From the NCBI GenBank assembly GCA_020025415.1, contig JAHHSB010000082.1:1-6048 (forward strand): a stretch of 6,048 bases of DNA, given 5' to 3'. The notes below the pieces were generated by a model. The model saw only the letters and a list, made by a program, of their open reading frames with translations. It did not search any database and was not told the origin of the DNA. This document shows positions 1 to 5,999 of the stretch, one piece after another (position 1 is the first letter of the stretch; every line of letters begins with the position of its first letter). The translations under genes were made by a program, and so were the position numbers. This stretch comes from Oscillibacter sp. Lineage in GTDB: Bacteria; Bacillota; Clostridia; Oscillospirales; Oscillospiraceae.

Positions 1-6
1 TGGAGC

Positions 7-1779
7 TTGAGCGGTAGAATTGTAAAAGTATCAGGTCCCCTGGTGGTCGCCACCGGCCTTGCGGACGCCAATATGTCCGACGTGGTCCGGGTGGGCCCCC
101 AGCACCTGATTGGCGAGATCCTGACGATGAAGGGGGACACGGCCTCTATCCAGGTCTATGAGGAGACCTCTGGCCTGGGCCCCGGGGCGGAAGTGGTCAC
201 CACCGGGGAACCCATGAGCGTGGAGCTGGGCCCCGGCATGATCGAAGGGATCTATGACGGGATTCAGCGTCCGCTGGAGAAGATTGTGGAGAAGGTGGGC
301 CCCTTCATCGTCCGCGGTGTGGCGGTGCCGGCCCTGGACCACGAAAAGAAGTGGGAATTTACGCCCGTTGTGCAGCCAGGCACCCGGGTGAGCGGCGGCG
401 ATATCATCGGCACCGTGCCGGAAACGACGGTGGTGCTGCATAAGATCATGGTTCCGCCCAAAATGAGCGGCACGCTGGAGCAGGTGGCGGAAAAGGGCCT
501 GTACACCGTTCAGGAGCAGGTGGCGCTGCTGCGCACCGACGATGGCCGGACGGTGCCTTTGACCATGTCCCAGAAGTGGCCGGTCCGTGTGGGCCGTCCT
601 TATCAGCATAAATATCCGCCCAAGCGGCCGCTGTGCTCCGGCCAGCGGATCATTGACACCATGTTCCCCATCGCCAAGGGCGGTACCGCTGCCGTGCCCG
701 GCCCCTTCGGCTCTGGCAAGACGGTGGTGCAGCATCAGCTGGCCAAGTGGGCGGACGTGGACATCGTGGTATATATCGGCTGCGGCGAGCGCGGTAACGA
801 GATGACCGATGTGCTGCGGGAGTTCCCGGAACTGAAAGACCCCCGCACGGGTGAGTCTTTGATGAAGCGGACGGTGCTGATCGCCAACACCTCCGATATG
901 CCCGTGGCTGCCCGTGAGGCCAGCGTCTATACCGGCATCACCATCGCCGAGTATTTCCGGGATATGGGCTACGACGTGGCTGTCATCGCCGACTCCACCT
1001 CCCGCTGGGCCGAGGCCCTGCGCGAGATGTCCGGCCGTATGGAGGAAATGCCCGGCGAGGAGGGCTATCCGGCTTATCTGGCTTCCCGCCTGGCCCAGTT
1101 CTATGAGCGGGCCGGCAGCGTGGAATGCCTGGGCTCTGACGATCGCCGGGGCAGCCTGACCGCCGTGGGCGCGGTTTCGCCTCCCGGCGGCGACCTGTCC
1201 GAGCCGGTGGCACAGGCCACCATGCGGATTGTGAAGGTGTTCTGGGCGCTGGATTCCTCTCTGGCTTACCGGCGCCATTTCCCGGCCATCAACTGGCTCA
1301 ATTCCTACTCGCTGTATCTGGACTCCCTGAAGCCCTGGTTTGACAAAAACCTGGGGGAGGAGTTCTTCCAGAACCGGACAGCCGCCATGGCGCTGCTCCA
1401 GAGCGAGGCGTCTTTGAACGAGATCGTCCAGCTGGTAGGCAAGGATTCCCTGGGACCGGAGGATCAGCTGACGCTGGAGACCGCCCGTATGGTGCGGGAG
1501 GACTTTCTGCAGCAAAACGCCTTTATGGACGTGGACAGCTTCTCCAGCTATGAGCGGCAGGAGAAGCTGCTGGCCCTGATTTTGCAGTACGATCAGCTTT
1601 GCCGCCAGGCCATTGCCAAGGGTGCCCAGCCGGCGGATCTGTTTGTCATTCCCGCCCGGGAGAAGATCGGCCGGGCCAAGAGCGTGCCGGAGGAGAGCTA
1701 CCGGCAGACTTATGAGGAGATTCAGGCGGAGATGCGCCAGGAAATTGAGGCACTGGCCGCCCAGGGAGGTGAGGACTGA
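7..1779 (+). CDS. ntpA: V-type ATP synthase/ATPase catalytic subunit A
   Basis: Catalytic A subunit of the soluble V1 head, which hydrolyses or makes ATP at the A/B interfaces and is coupled through the central stalk to H+ or Na+ transport. The 590-aa product has the family's usual length. Seen in order: an N-terminal beta-barrel start (KVSGPLVVA, about residue 7); the A-subunit-specific insertion (about 115-190, with [11 protein letters not shown] before it); Walker A GPFGSGKT (232-239, Lys238); the GCGERGNEM motif with the presumed catalytic Glu261; Walker B-like [13 protein letters not shown] ending in Asp329 and beyond; and the helical C-terminal domain. No key residue is missing. The gene overlaps the subunit B gene by one base. 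The start is uncertain: TTG at 7 gives the expected N-terminus, but GGAG at 2-5 is too close to serve it well. The frame is open to the window edge, so the start could lie just upstream. The ion used cannot be told without the K ring subunit. Confidence 0.97.
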   Translation: MSGRIVKVSGPLVVATGLADANMSDVVRVGPQHLIGEILTMKGDTASIQVYEETSGLGPGAEVVTTGEPMSVELGPGMIEGIYDGIQRPLEKIVEKVGPFIVRGVAVPALDHEKKWEFTPVVQPGTRVSGGDIIGTVPETTVVLHKIMVPPKMSGTLEQVAEKGLYTVQEQVALLRTDDGRTVPLTMSQKWPVRVGRPYQHKYPPKRPLCSGQRIIDTMFPIAKGGTAAVPGPFGSGKTVVQHQLAKWADVDIVVYIGCGERGNEMTDVLREFPELKDPRTGESLMKRTVLIANTSDMPVAAREASVYTGITIAEYFRDMGYDVAVIADSTSRWAEALREMSGRMEEMPGEEGYPAYLASRLAQFYERAGSVECLGSDDRRGSLTAVGAVSPPGGDLSEPVAQATMRIVKVFWALDSSLAYRRHFPAINWLNSYSLYLDSLKPWFDKNLGEEFFQNRTAAMALLQSEASLNEIVQLVGKDSLGPEDQLTLETARMVREDFLQQNAFMDVDSFSSYERQEKLLALILQYDQLCRQAIAKGAQPADLFVIPAREKIGRAKSVPEESYRQTYEEIQAEMRQEIEALAAQGGED

Positions 1780-3164
1780 TGATTCGCGAATATAGGACCG
1801 TAGAGGAAATTGTCAGCCCGCTGATGATGGTACGCCAGGTCGAGGGCGTCACCTACGACGAGCTGGTGGAAGTGGAGCTGCAGGACGGCAGCATCCGCCG
1901 GGGTAAGGTGCTGGAGGTCAACGGCGACACCGCGGTGGTGCAGCTGTTCGACTCTGCCGCCGGCATCAATCTGGCTCAGTCCAAGGTGCGCTTTTTGGGC
2001 CACCCGCTGCAGCTGGGCGTGTCCGGAGATATTCTGGGCCGGGTGTTCAACGGCATGGGCGAGCCCATCGACGGCGGCCCCGAGATCCTGGCTGAGGAGT
2101 ACCGGGATATCAACGGCCTGCCCATGAATCCCGCAGCCCGGGACTACCCCAACGAGTTTATCCAGACTGGTGTTTCCACCATCGACGGGCTCAATACCCT
2201 GGTTCGGGGGCAGAAGCTGCCCATCTTCTCTGGCTCCGGTCTGCCCCATGCCAACCTGGCGGCCCAGATCGCCCGGCAGGCCAAGGTGCTGGGCGATGAC
2301 GCCGGCAATTTCGCCGTGGTCTTTGCCGCCATCGGCATCACCTTTGAAGAATCGGAGTTCTTCGTCAACGAGTTCCGCCGCACCGGCGCCATTGACCGGA
2401 CGGTGATGTTCTCCAACCTGGCCAACGACCCGGCGGTGGAGCGTATTTCCACGCCCCGTATGGCCCTGACGGCCGCGGAGTACTTGGCCTTTGAAAAGGG
2501 GATGCAGGTGCTGGTCATCATGACCGACATTACCAACTACGCCGAGGCCCTGCGGGAAGTGTCCGCCGCCAAGAAGGAAGTGCCCGGACGCCGGGGCTTC
2601 CCGGGATATCTGTATACGGACCTGGCCACCATGTACGAGCGGGCGGGCCGGCAGCTGGGCAAGCCCGGCTCCATCACCCTGATCCCCATTCTGACCATGC
2701 CCGAGGACGACAAGACCCATCCCATCCCCGACCTGACGGGCTATATCACTGAGGGGCAGATCATCTTGTCCCGGGAGCTGTACCGCAAGGGAATCCACCC
2801 GCCGGTGGACGTACTGCCCAGCCTGTCCCGTTTGAAGGATAAGGGCATCGGTGAGGGCAAGACCCGAGAGGATCACGCCGATACCATGAACCAGCTCTTT
2901 GCCGCTTACTCTACCGGTAAGGACAACAAAGAGCTGATGAGCATTCTGGGTGAGGGCGCCCTGACGGAGACGGACTTGCTCTATGCCAAGTTTGCCGACG
3001 AGTTTGAAAAGCGCTACGTCAATCAGGGCTATGAGGAGAACCGGAGCATTGAGGAGACGCTGGACCTGGGCTGGGAGCTTTTGAGCATCTTGCCCAAGAG
3101 TGAGCTGAAACGAATCAAGCCCCAATATATTGAGAAGTACTGGCCGAAGAAAGACGGGGAATAA
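1779..3164 (+). CDS. ntpB: V-type ATP synthase/ATPase subunit B (non-catalytic)
   Basis: Non-catalytic B subunit that alternates with A in the V1 hexamer and supplies the arginine finger to the catalytic site. The product is 461 aa, the normal length. It lacks a Walker A motif; at the matching place it has [17 protein letters not shown] (from residue 151), as is typical of B subunits. Other family blocks are [12 protein letters not shown] (71-82), [14 protein letters not shown] (182-195), [13 protein letters not shown] (248-260), [20 protein letters not shown] (303-322) and [10 protein letters not shown], whose Arg351 matches the arginine finger known from the Enterococcus hirae enzyme. The ATG shares one base with the TGA of the subunit A gene (TGATG). 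It is preceded by a strong ribosome binding site GGGAGGTGA at 1764-1772, which points to translational coupling and matched A:B output. Nothing is truncated or unusual. Confidence 0.98.
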   Translation: MIREYRTVEEIVSPLMMVRQVEGVTYDELVEVELQDGSIRRGKVLEVNGDTAVVQLFDSAAGINLAQSKVRFLGHPLQLGVSGDILGRVFNGMGEPIDGGPEILAEEYRDINGLPMNPAARDYPNEFIQTGVSTIDGLNTLVRGQKLPIFSGSGLPHANLAAQIARQAKVLGDDAGNFAVVFAAIGITFEESEFFVNEFRRTGAIDRTVMFSNLANDPAVERISTPRMALTAAEYLAFEKGMQVLVIMTDITNYAEALREVSAAKKEVPGRRGFPGYLYTDLATMYERAGRQLGKPGSITLIPILTMPEDDKTHPIPDLTGYITEGQIILSRELYRKGIHPPVDVLPSLSRLKDKGIGEGKTREDHADTMNQLFAAYSTGKDNKELMSILGEGALTETDLLYAKFADEFEKRYVNQGYEENRSIEETLDLGWELLSILPKSELKRIKPQYIEKYWPKKDGE

Positions 3165-3176
3165 GGAGGGGAGCCT

Positions 3177-3869
3177 ATGGCAAATATCACGGTAAACCCC
3201 ACCCGTATGGAGCTGACCCGGCTGAAGGGGAAGCTGAAAACCGCCCAGCGGGGCCACAAGCTGCTCAAGGATAAGCGGGATGAGCTGATGAAGCAGTTCA
3301 TGGACGTGGTTCGGGAGAACCGCGCCCTCCGCAAGCGGGTGGAGGAGGGGCTCATGCGGGCACACGGCGCCTTTACCGTGGCCTCTGCCCTCATGTCCCC
3401 CGAGATGCTGGAGCAGGCCCTGCTCTATCCCAACCAGTCCGTGGAGCTGGACATGACCTTCCGGAACATCATGTCCGTGGATGTCCCCCAGTACCAGTTC
3501 CACACCACCAGCCGGGACCCCGGTGAGGCCTATCCCTATGGCTTTGCCCAGACCAGCGGTGAGCTGGACGATGCGGTGGACGCCATGAGCCGGGTCTTCC
3601 AGGATATGCTCCGGCTGGCCGAGGTGGAAAAGACCTCCCAGATGCTGGCGGAGGAGATCGAAAAGACCCGCCGCCGGGTCAACGCCCTGGAATATGTGAA
3701 GATCCCCCAGATGCTGGAGAGTATCAAGTATATCACCATGAAGCTGGATGAGAACGAGCGTGCCAACACCATCCGTCTGATGAAGGTGAAGGATATGATC
3801 CTCAAGGAGGCTATCCAGGAGCGCCGGGAAGAGGATGCCAAGGCCGCCCAGAGATGGGGTAACAGTTGA
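3177..3869 (+). CDS. ntpD: V-type ATP synthase/ATPase subunit D (central rotor shaft)
   Basis: Subunit D forms the coiled-coil axle that turns inside the A3B3 head and links it to the membrane ring. The 230-aa product begins with the family signature NPTRMELTRLKGKLKTA (7-23). It has a long basic N-terminal helix (about 8-60), a mid-section including YPYGFAQTSGELDDA (119-133), and a long C-terminal helix (about 130-223) with the conserved RRRVNALEYVKIPQ (166-178). This is the two-helix layout expected of the rotor. Start: ATG at 3177, 12 bases after the subunit B stop, with AGGAGG at 3164-3169 at ideal spacing. It is the last gene of the A-B-D block here. The next gene on this strand is a heat-shock gene with its own operator, so the operon probably ends here; subunit H/J-like genes found after D in E. 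hirae are absent. Confidence 0.97.
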   Translation: MANITVNPTRMELTRLKGKLKTAQRGHKLLKDKRDELMKQFMDVVRENRALRKRVEEGLMRAHGAFTVASALMSPEMLEQALLYPNQSVELDMTFRNIMSVDVPQYQFHTTSRDPGEAYPYGFAQTSGELDDAVDAMSRVFQDMLRLAEVEKTSQMLAEEIEKTRRRVNALEYVKIPQMLESIKYITMKLDENERANTIRLMKVKDMILKEAIQERREEDAKAAQRWGNS

Positions 3870-3892
3870 TTTGATAGACTGCTAAATAGAAC

Positions 3893-3934
3893 CAAACAGG
3901 CGGTGCTGTTTTTCGGGACAGCACCGCCTGTTTG
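3893..3934 (+). terminator. Strong hairpin after the V-ATPase operon (terminator-like, no T-run)
   Basis: A perfect 17-bp inverted repeat (3893-3909 with 3918-3934, core GGCGGTGCTGT / ACAGCACCGCC) with an 8-base loop, starting 24 bases after the subunit D stop. Its place says operon 3' end. No run of T follows on the plus strand (GCGG then A7), and only a short mixed T-rich stretch follows on the minus strand. It could be a non-canonical terminator, a 3'-end-protecting stem for mRNA trimmed back from downstream, or a Rho-independent site of reduced efficiency. Confidence 0.6.
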
Positions 3935-3943
3935 CGGAAAAAA

Positions 3944-4021
3944 AGCACTCATAAACCGTTAATTGTTAGCACTCTAAATATACGAGTGCTAACAATTAAC
4001 GGTTTATTCATAGAGAGTGCT
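3944..4021. repeat. Extended nested inverted repeat around the CIRCE operator
   Basis: The inner part is a perfect 24-bp inverted repeat (3951-3974 with 3984-4007) around the 9-base spacer TAAATATAC; the 9-bp CIRCE arms are its innermost portion. Outside it, AGCACTC (3944-3950) is complementary to GAGTGCT (4015-4021), with a 7-base asymmetric insert at 4008-4014. These 7-mers are the core of the CIRCE half-site, so the outer pair looks like duplicated half-operators. As RNA, either strand could form a long stem. On the minus strand the outer pair runs straight into T6 (3943-3938). Confidence 0.9.
3966..3992. promoter_or_regulatory. CIRCE operator (HrcA repressor binding site)
   Basis: TTAGCACTC at 3966-3974, nine bases, then GAGTGCTAA at 3984-3992: an exact match, in both arms and spacing, to the CIRCE element bound by the heat-shock repressor HrcA. 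It lies about 170 bases upstream of the Hsp20 start codon and 97 bases after the subunit D stop, so hsp20 is the natural target. HrcA is known to repress groESL and dnaK operons and loses activity when GroEL is occupied by unfolded protein. That this copy controls hsp20 is inference from position and product. Confidence 0.96.
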
Positions 4022-4049
4022 ATATTTGTTCACAAAGCGGGTCTATACT
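4021..4049 (+). promoter_or_regulatory. Candidate sigma-A promoter of hsp20
   Basis: TATACT at 4044-4049 matches the -10 consensus at five of six positions and would start a transcript near 4056. The -35 region at 17-bp spacing (TATATT, 4021-4026) is poor. It overlaps an outer CIRCE-like half-site (GAGTGCTAT, 4015-4023), and the -10 runs into a second copy of the operator arm sequence CTAACAATT (4048-4056). A competing reading uses TATATT (4021-4026) as -10 with TTAACG (3996-4001) as -35 at a long 19-bp spacing. The exact start is not settled by sequence. Confidence 0.4.
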
Positions 4050-4055
4050 AACAAT

Positions 4056-4141
4056 TGTTCCAAGAGGAACAGTACCAATACACCACCGATCCTCACCTGA
4101 CTGCGCGCAGCGGATCGGCCCACAAAACTATCACGATCCGC
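4056..4141 (+). promoter_or_regulatory. Structured hsp20 mRNA leader with alternative hairpins
   Basis: Three inverted repeats can be seen in the likely leader. Hairpin 1 is TGTTCC (4056-4061) with GGAACA (4066-4071), loop AAGA. Hairpin 2 is CCGATCC (4086-4092) with GGATCGG (4112-4118); its 19-base loop contains the 10-base palindrome CTGCGCGCAG (4101-4110). Hairpin 3 is GCGGATCG (4110-4117) with CGATCCGC (4134-4141), 8 bp. Hairpins 2 and 3 share bases 4112-4117, so they cannot form together. Small heat-shock genes are a classic home of RNA thermometers (ROSE, fourU). No recognised thermometer motif is seen here, and neither stem covers the ribosome binding site directly, so the function is inferred only. 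Confidence 0.4.
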
Positions 4142-4150
4142 ACAGAGAAT

Positions 4151-4155
4151 AGGAG
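4151..4155 (+). promoter_or_regulatory. Ribosome binding site that fixes the hsp20 start
   Basis: AGGAG with seven bases to the ATG at 4163. This supports 4163 over the in-frame TTG at 4055, which has no such site. The start codon itself lies in a weak 5-bp hairpin (ATCAT 4160-4164 with ATGAT 4172-4176). Confidence 0.85.
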
Positions 4156-4162
4156 CAATATC

Positions 4163-4594
4163 ATGTTTGGAATGATCCCCTTTGACCGCAATGAGCACAG
4201 TTTGTTTAACTACCTGGACGAGATGGAGCGCAGCTTCTGGAACGGGAGCATCTCCGACGCGATGCAGTTCCGCTGCGATGTACAGGACAGGGGCGACCAC
4301 TATCTGATGGAGGCGGAGCTGCCCGGCTTCGAGTCCAAGGACATCAAGATCGACCTGGACGGCGATAAGCTGACGATCTCCGCCCAGCGTGACGAGAACG
4401 AAGAGAAGAAGGACGAGAACGGCTACCTGTTCCGGGAGCGCAAGTTCGGTTCCTTCAGCCGGAGCTTTGATGTGAGCGGCATCGACACCGACAAGGTCCA
4501 CGCAAGCTGTAAAAACGGCGTGCTGGAGCTGGTGCTTCCCAAGAGGAGCGCCCGGCTGCCCGGCGCCCGCCGCATCGAGATCGCCGACCAATAA
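4163..4594 (+). CDS. hsp20: Small heat-shock protein, Hsp20/alpha-crystallin family
   Basis: ATP-independent holdase chaperone that binds unfolding proteins in the cytoplasm and hands them to the DnaK/ClpB systems. The 143-aa product has the usual size. Its N-terminus MFGMIPFDRN closely resembles clostridial Hsp18. The alpha-crystallin domain spans about residues 36-127: FRCDV, then ELPGFESKDIKIDLDGDKLTI, ending in the family hallmark NGVLELVLPK (118-127). The C-terminal tail carries an I-x-I anchor (Ile138-Glu-Ile140) used for oligomer assembly. ATG at 4163 is chosen for its ribosome binding site and homologous N-terminus. A longer reading from TTG at 4055 would translate the leader structures and is unlikely. 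An exact CIRCE operator upstream indicates HrcA control, and a terminator 8 bases after the stop makes it a single-gene unit. It converges with the sigma/anti-sigma operon. Confidence 0.96.
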   Translation: MFGMIPFDRNEHSLFNYLDEMERSFWNGSISDAMQFRCDVQDRGDHYLMEAELPGFESKDIKIDLDGDKLTISAQRDENEEKKDENGYLFRERKFGSFSRSFDVSGIDTDKVHASCKNGVLELVLPKRSARLPGARRIEIADQ

Positions 4595-4602
4595 ACAGAA
4601 AG

Positions 4603-4636
4603 AGCGGAGTCAGGTAAAACCTGACCCCGCTTTTTT
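4603..4636 (+). terminator. Rho-independent terminator of hsp20
   Basis: AGCGGAGTCAGGT (4603-4615) pairs with ACCTGACCCCGCT (4619-4631) with one A-C mismatch and a 3-base AAA loop, followed by T6 (4631-4636). The T-run overlaps the stop codon of the convergent anti-sigma gene by two bases. On the minus strand the stem is followed by the weaker T-rich CTCTTTCTGTTT, so it may also end that operon. Confidence 0.93.
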
Positions 4637-5396
4637 ATTCGGCGTAGTGATCCAGCTCCCGACCCGCCTCGTCATAGAGCTGATACAGCTCATAGTCTCC
4701 GGAGGCAATGCCGAAGAACACACGGCAGCCATCGAACTCCACCTTGTTCAGCTGGGTACCGCAGTAGTCGATGCGGTCCACCTCCTCGTCCAGGGCCACC
4801 GCCAGGACCGCGCACTTCTCCGGATCGTCCCGGTCATACCAGCTGATAAGCGCCTGGGAGCGCAGTTCGCCCGGCTCCGGCCGACCCACGGGCTCCAGCT
4901 TCAGCGAGCCGCTGCACCGGATCAGGCGGTAGAAGGGACCCTGTTTGCGGATCAGGGCGCCTTGGAGATGGCTTTGAGCCTCCTGGCTGCGGTAGAGGAC
5001 CAGGGTGAGGCCGTCGTCCACCTCCTGCCGGGTGATCTCCTCCCCGACGGCAAAGGGGGCCGTGATACGGTCCAGCACCTGATCCACACTCCTGGGCTGG
5101 CGGAGGGCCCAGATGACCAGAAACAAGGCCGCCGTCAGCAGAACAGAGCAGGCCGCTGTCCGATGCCGCCGGTGGCGCAGCCGTTTTTTTAGGCCCTTCA
5201 GGGTCTGGGCGTCCTGCGCCTGCACATCCTGAAAGTCGGGAAGGCGCACAGGCTGACGCATCTCGTCCAGCTTGGCCTGACAGGTAGAACAGCTTGACAG
5301 GTGTTCCTCCACCAGATGCCGGGTGTCCTCCGACACCACATCGTCCACATAGAGGGGGAGCAGATCCCCCATCACATCACAGCTGATCTTACTCAT
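4635..5396 (-). CDS. Membrane-anchored zinc-finger anti-sigma factor (zf-HC2 type)
   Basis: Probably binds and holds the ECF sigma factor encoded just upstream, releasing it on an envelope signal. Residues 1-45 look like a zinc-binding anti-sigma domain: Cys6, then His32-x3-Cys36-x2-Cys39 (HLSSCSTC). A strongly basic stretch KKRLRHRRHR (70-79) precedes one hydrophobic membrane segment (about 80-98, ACSVLLTAALFLVIWAL). This predicts an N-terminus inside and a C-terminal domain of about 155 residues outside. I do not recognise that outer domain; it has three Cys residues and mixed beta-like character. The 253-aa gene starts at ATG 5396, overlaps the sigma stop by four bases (ATGA), and has a strong ribosome binding site GGAGGTGA (5408-5401), so the two are co-translated. 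An A7 run (5190-5184) sits in frame just before the membrane segment. The partner assignment is inferred from domain and overlap. Confidence 0.9.
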   Translation of the reverse strand: MSKISCDVMGDLLPLYVDDVVSEDTRHLVEEHLSSCSTCQAKLDEMRQPVRLPDFQDVQAQDAQTLKGLKKRLRHRRHRTAACSVLLTAALFLVIWALRQPRSVDQVLDRITAPFAVGEEITRQEVDDGLTLVLYRSQEAQSHLQGALIRKQGPFYRLIRCSGSLKLEPVGRPEPGELRSQALISWYDRDDPEKCAVLAVALDEEVDRIDYCGTQLNKVEFDGCRVFFGIASGDYELYQLYDEAGRELDHYAE

Positions 5397-5878
5397 TGCG
5401 TCACCTCCAAATGGTCTTGGATCTGTTTTTTGGCCCGGTGATAGGTCACTCTGGCCCAGCCGGGGCTTTTTCCGAAGAGCTGGCCGATCTTCTCAAAGGG
5501 CAGCTCCCCAAAGACCCGCAGGCTGAATACCTCTTTGTAAGGCTCCTTCATGGTGTGGAGGAACCGATGGATGAGAAATGCGCTCTCCCGGTCCATGAGC
5601 CGCTCCTCCAGGCTGATCTCCTGGGCGGGGCAGTCCTCATCCGGCTCCTCTCCGGAATATCGGGCCGCTGATCTACGCTCTGTATAGAAGGTGTTCCGGG
5701 CAATGGTAAAGAGCCAGGCACGAATGTCCCTGGAGCCGTCGAACTGGTCGATGGCCTTCAGAGCCTTGAAAAAGGATTCCTGGGTCAGCTCCTGGGCGGC
5801 GGCGCTGCTTCCGGTCAGGGCCAGGGAAAAGACATACACATCCCGAAAGTACAGCCGGTAGATCGCATCGAAGTCCAC
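5393..5878 (-). CDS. ECF-type RNA polymerase sigma factor (sigma-70 family)
   Basis: Alternative sigma factor that directs RNA polymerase to stress promoters. As called it is 161 aa, typical for an ECF factor with only regions 2 and 4. Region 2 (about 2-70) includes YRLYFRDVYVFSLALTG, the helix around ELTQESFFKALKAIDQF, and DIRAWLFTIARN (51-62). Region 4 (about 106-157) includes EPYKEVFSLRVFGELPFEKIGQLFGKS and the recognition helix SPGWARVTYHRAKK (138-151). Start choice: GTG at 5878 has GGGGGTGA five bases upstream and begins VDFDAIY, like homologues. An in-frame GTG at 5896 (six more residues, MKGVRN) has GGAG at 5908-5905, but it falls at the predicted transcription start, so it is less likely. 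The gene overlaps the anti-sigma gene by four bases. The target regulon is not visible here beyond the probable self-promoter. Confidence 0.95.
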   Translation of the reverse strand: MDFDAIYRLYFRDVYVFSLALTGSSAAAQELTQESFFKALKAIDQFDGSRDIRAWLFTIARNTFYTERRSAARYSGEEPDEDCPAQEISLEERLMDRESAFLIHRFLHTMKEPYKEVFSLRVFGELPFEKIGQLFGKSPGWARVTYHRAKKQIQDHLEVTQ

Positions 5879-5883
5879 ATTTC

Positions 5884-5893
5884 TCACCCCCTT
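5884..5893 (-). promoter_or_regulatory. Ribosome binding site deciding the sigma factor start
   Basis: Read on the minus strand it is AAGGGGGTGA, one mismatch from the ideal AAGGAGGTGA, five bases before GTG at 5878. It lies inside the six-codon extension that would exist if GTG 5896 were used, which argues for the shorter protein. Confidence 0.65.
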
Positions 5894-5902
5894 CACCCTA
5901 TT

Positions 5903-5928
5903 AACTCCGCAGCGGCCAAAACGTTACA
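5903..5928 (-). promoter_or_regulatory. ECF-type promoter, probably autoregulated
   Basis: On the minus strand TGTAACGTTTT (5928-5918) strongly resembles the AAC-containing -35 element used by ECF factors such as SigW (TGAAAC plus T-rich tail). Sixteen bases after TGTAAC is AGTT (5906-5903), where a CGTA/CGTC -10 would be expected. The spacing is right, but the -10 has two differences from CGTA. The predicted transcript would begin near 5897-5894, giving a leader of about 18 bases to GTG 5878. Autoregulation by the adjacent sigma gene is inferred, being common in the family. Confidence 0.55.
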
Positions 5929-5960
5929 AGAAAATTTGAATTTGACTGGTACAGCGGGGT

Positions 5961-5997
5961 AAAAGAAAACTCCTCATCCAAACGGATGAGGAGTTTT
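5961..5997 (-). terminator. Rho-independent terminator of the tRNA-Gly transcript
   Basis: A perfect 14-bp stem (5984-5997 with 5966-5979, AAAACTCCTCATCC and its complement) with a 4-base loop, followed on the minus strand by TTTTCTTTT (5969-5961). It begins two bases after the tRNA CCA end. It also insulates the sigma operon from tRNA transcription, and its T4 on the plus side may give weak termination there. Confidence 0.92.
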
Positions 5998-5999
5998 GA

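Noticed and set aside
31..1515. Open reading frame of 494 codons on the minus strand, antisense to the subunit A gene
   Set aside because: It is a shadow of GC-rich codon use in a certain V-ATPase gene: His/Gly/Leu-rich low-complexity product, no domain, no credible ribosome site.
1722..3503. Open reading frame of 593 codons on the minus strand across the subunit B and D genes
   Set aside because: It spans gene boundaries of a tightly packed operon on the other strand and encodes a His/Leu/Gly/Gln-rich sequence without recognisable motifs; explained by third-position GC bias.
3944..4021. CRISPR-like or transposon-end repeats
   Set aside because: The repeats are a single nested palindrome made of operator half-sites, without regular spacers, a transposase gene or target duplications.
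4086..4155. Direct sequestration of the hsp20 ribosome site by the leader, as in ROSE or fourU thermometers
   Set aside because: Only a 4-base match (TCCT at 4090-4093 to AGGA at 4151-4154) was found; no UUUU or ROSE-like UYGCU motif pairs with AGGAG, so a classical thermometer is not supported.
4055..4162. N-terminal extension of Hsp20 from TTG at 4055 (36 extra residues)
   Set aside because: No ribosome site at the TTG, the extension is unlike small heat-shock proteins, and ATG 4163 has AGGAG at ideal spacing and the expected MFGMIPF start.
4043..4591. 182-codon minus-strand frame antisense to hsp20
   Set aside because: It mirrors the Hsp20 coding sequence, whose domain and control signals are unambiguous; no start signals of its own.
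4647..5192. 181-codon plus-strand frame within the anti-sigma gene
   Set aside because: It lies directly behind the hsp20 terminator with no promoter or good ribosome site and is antisense to a gene with a clear zinc-finger and membrane segment.
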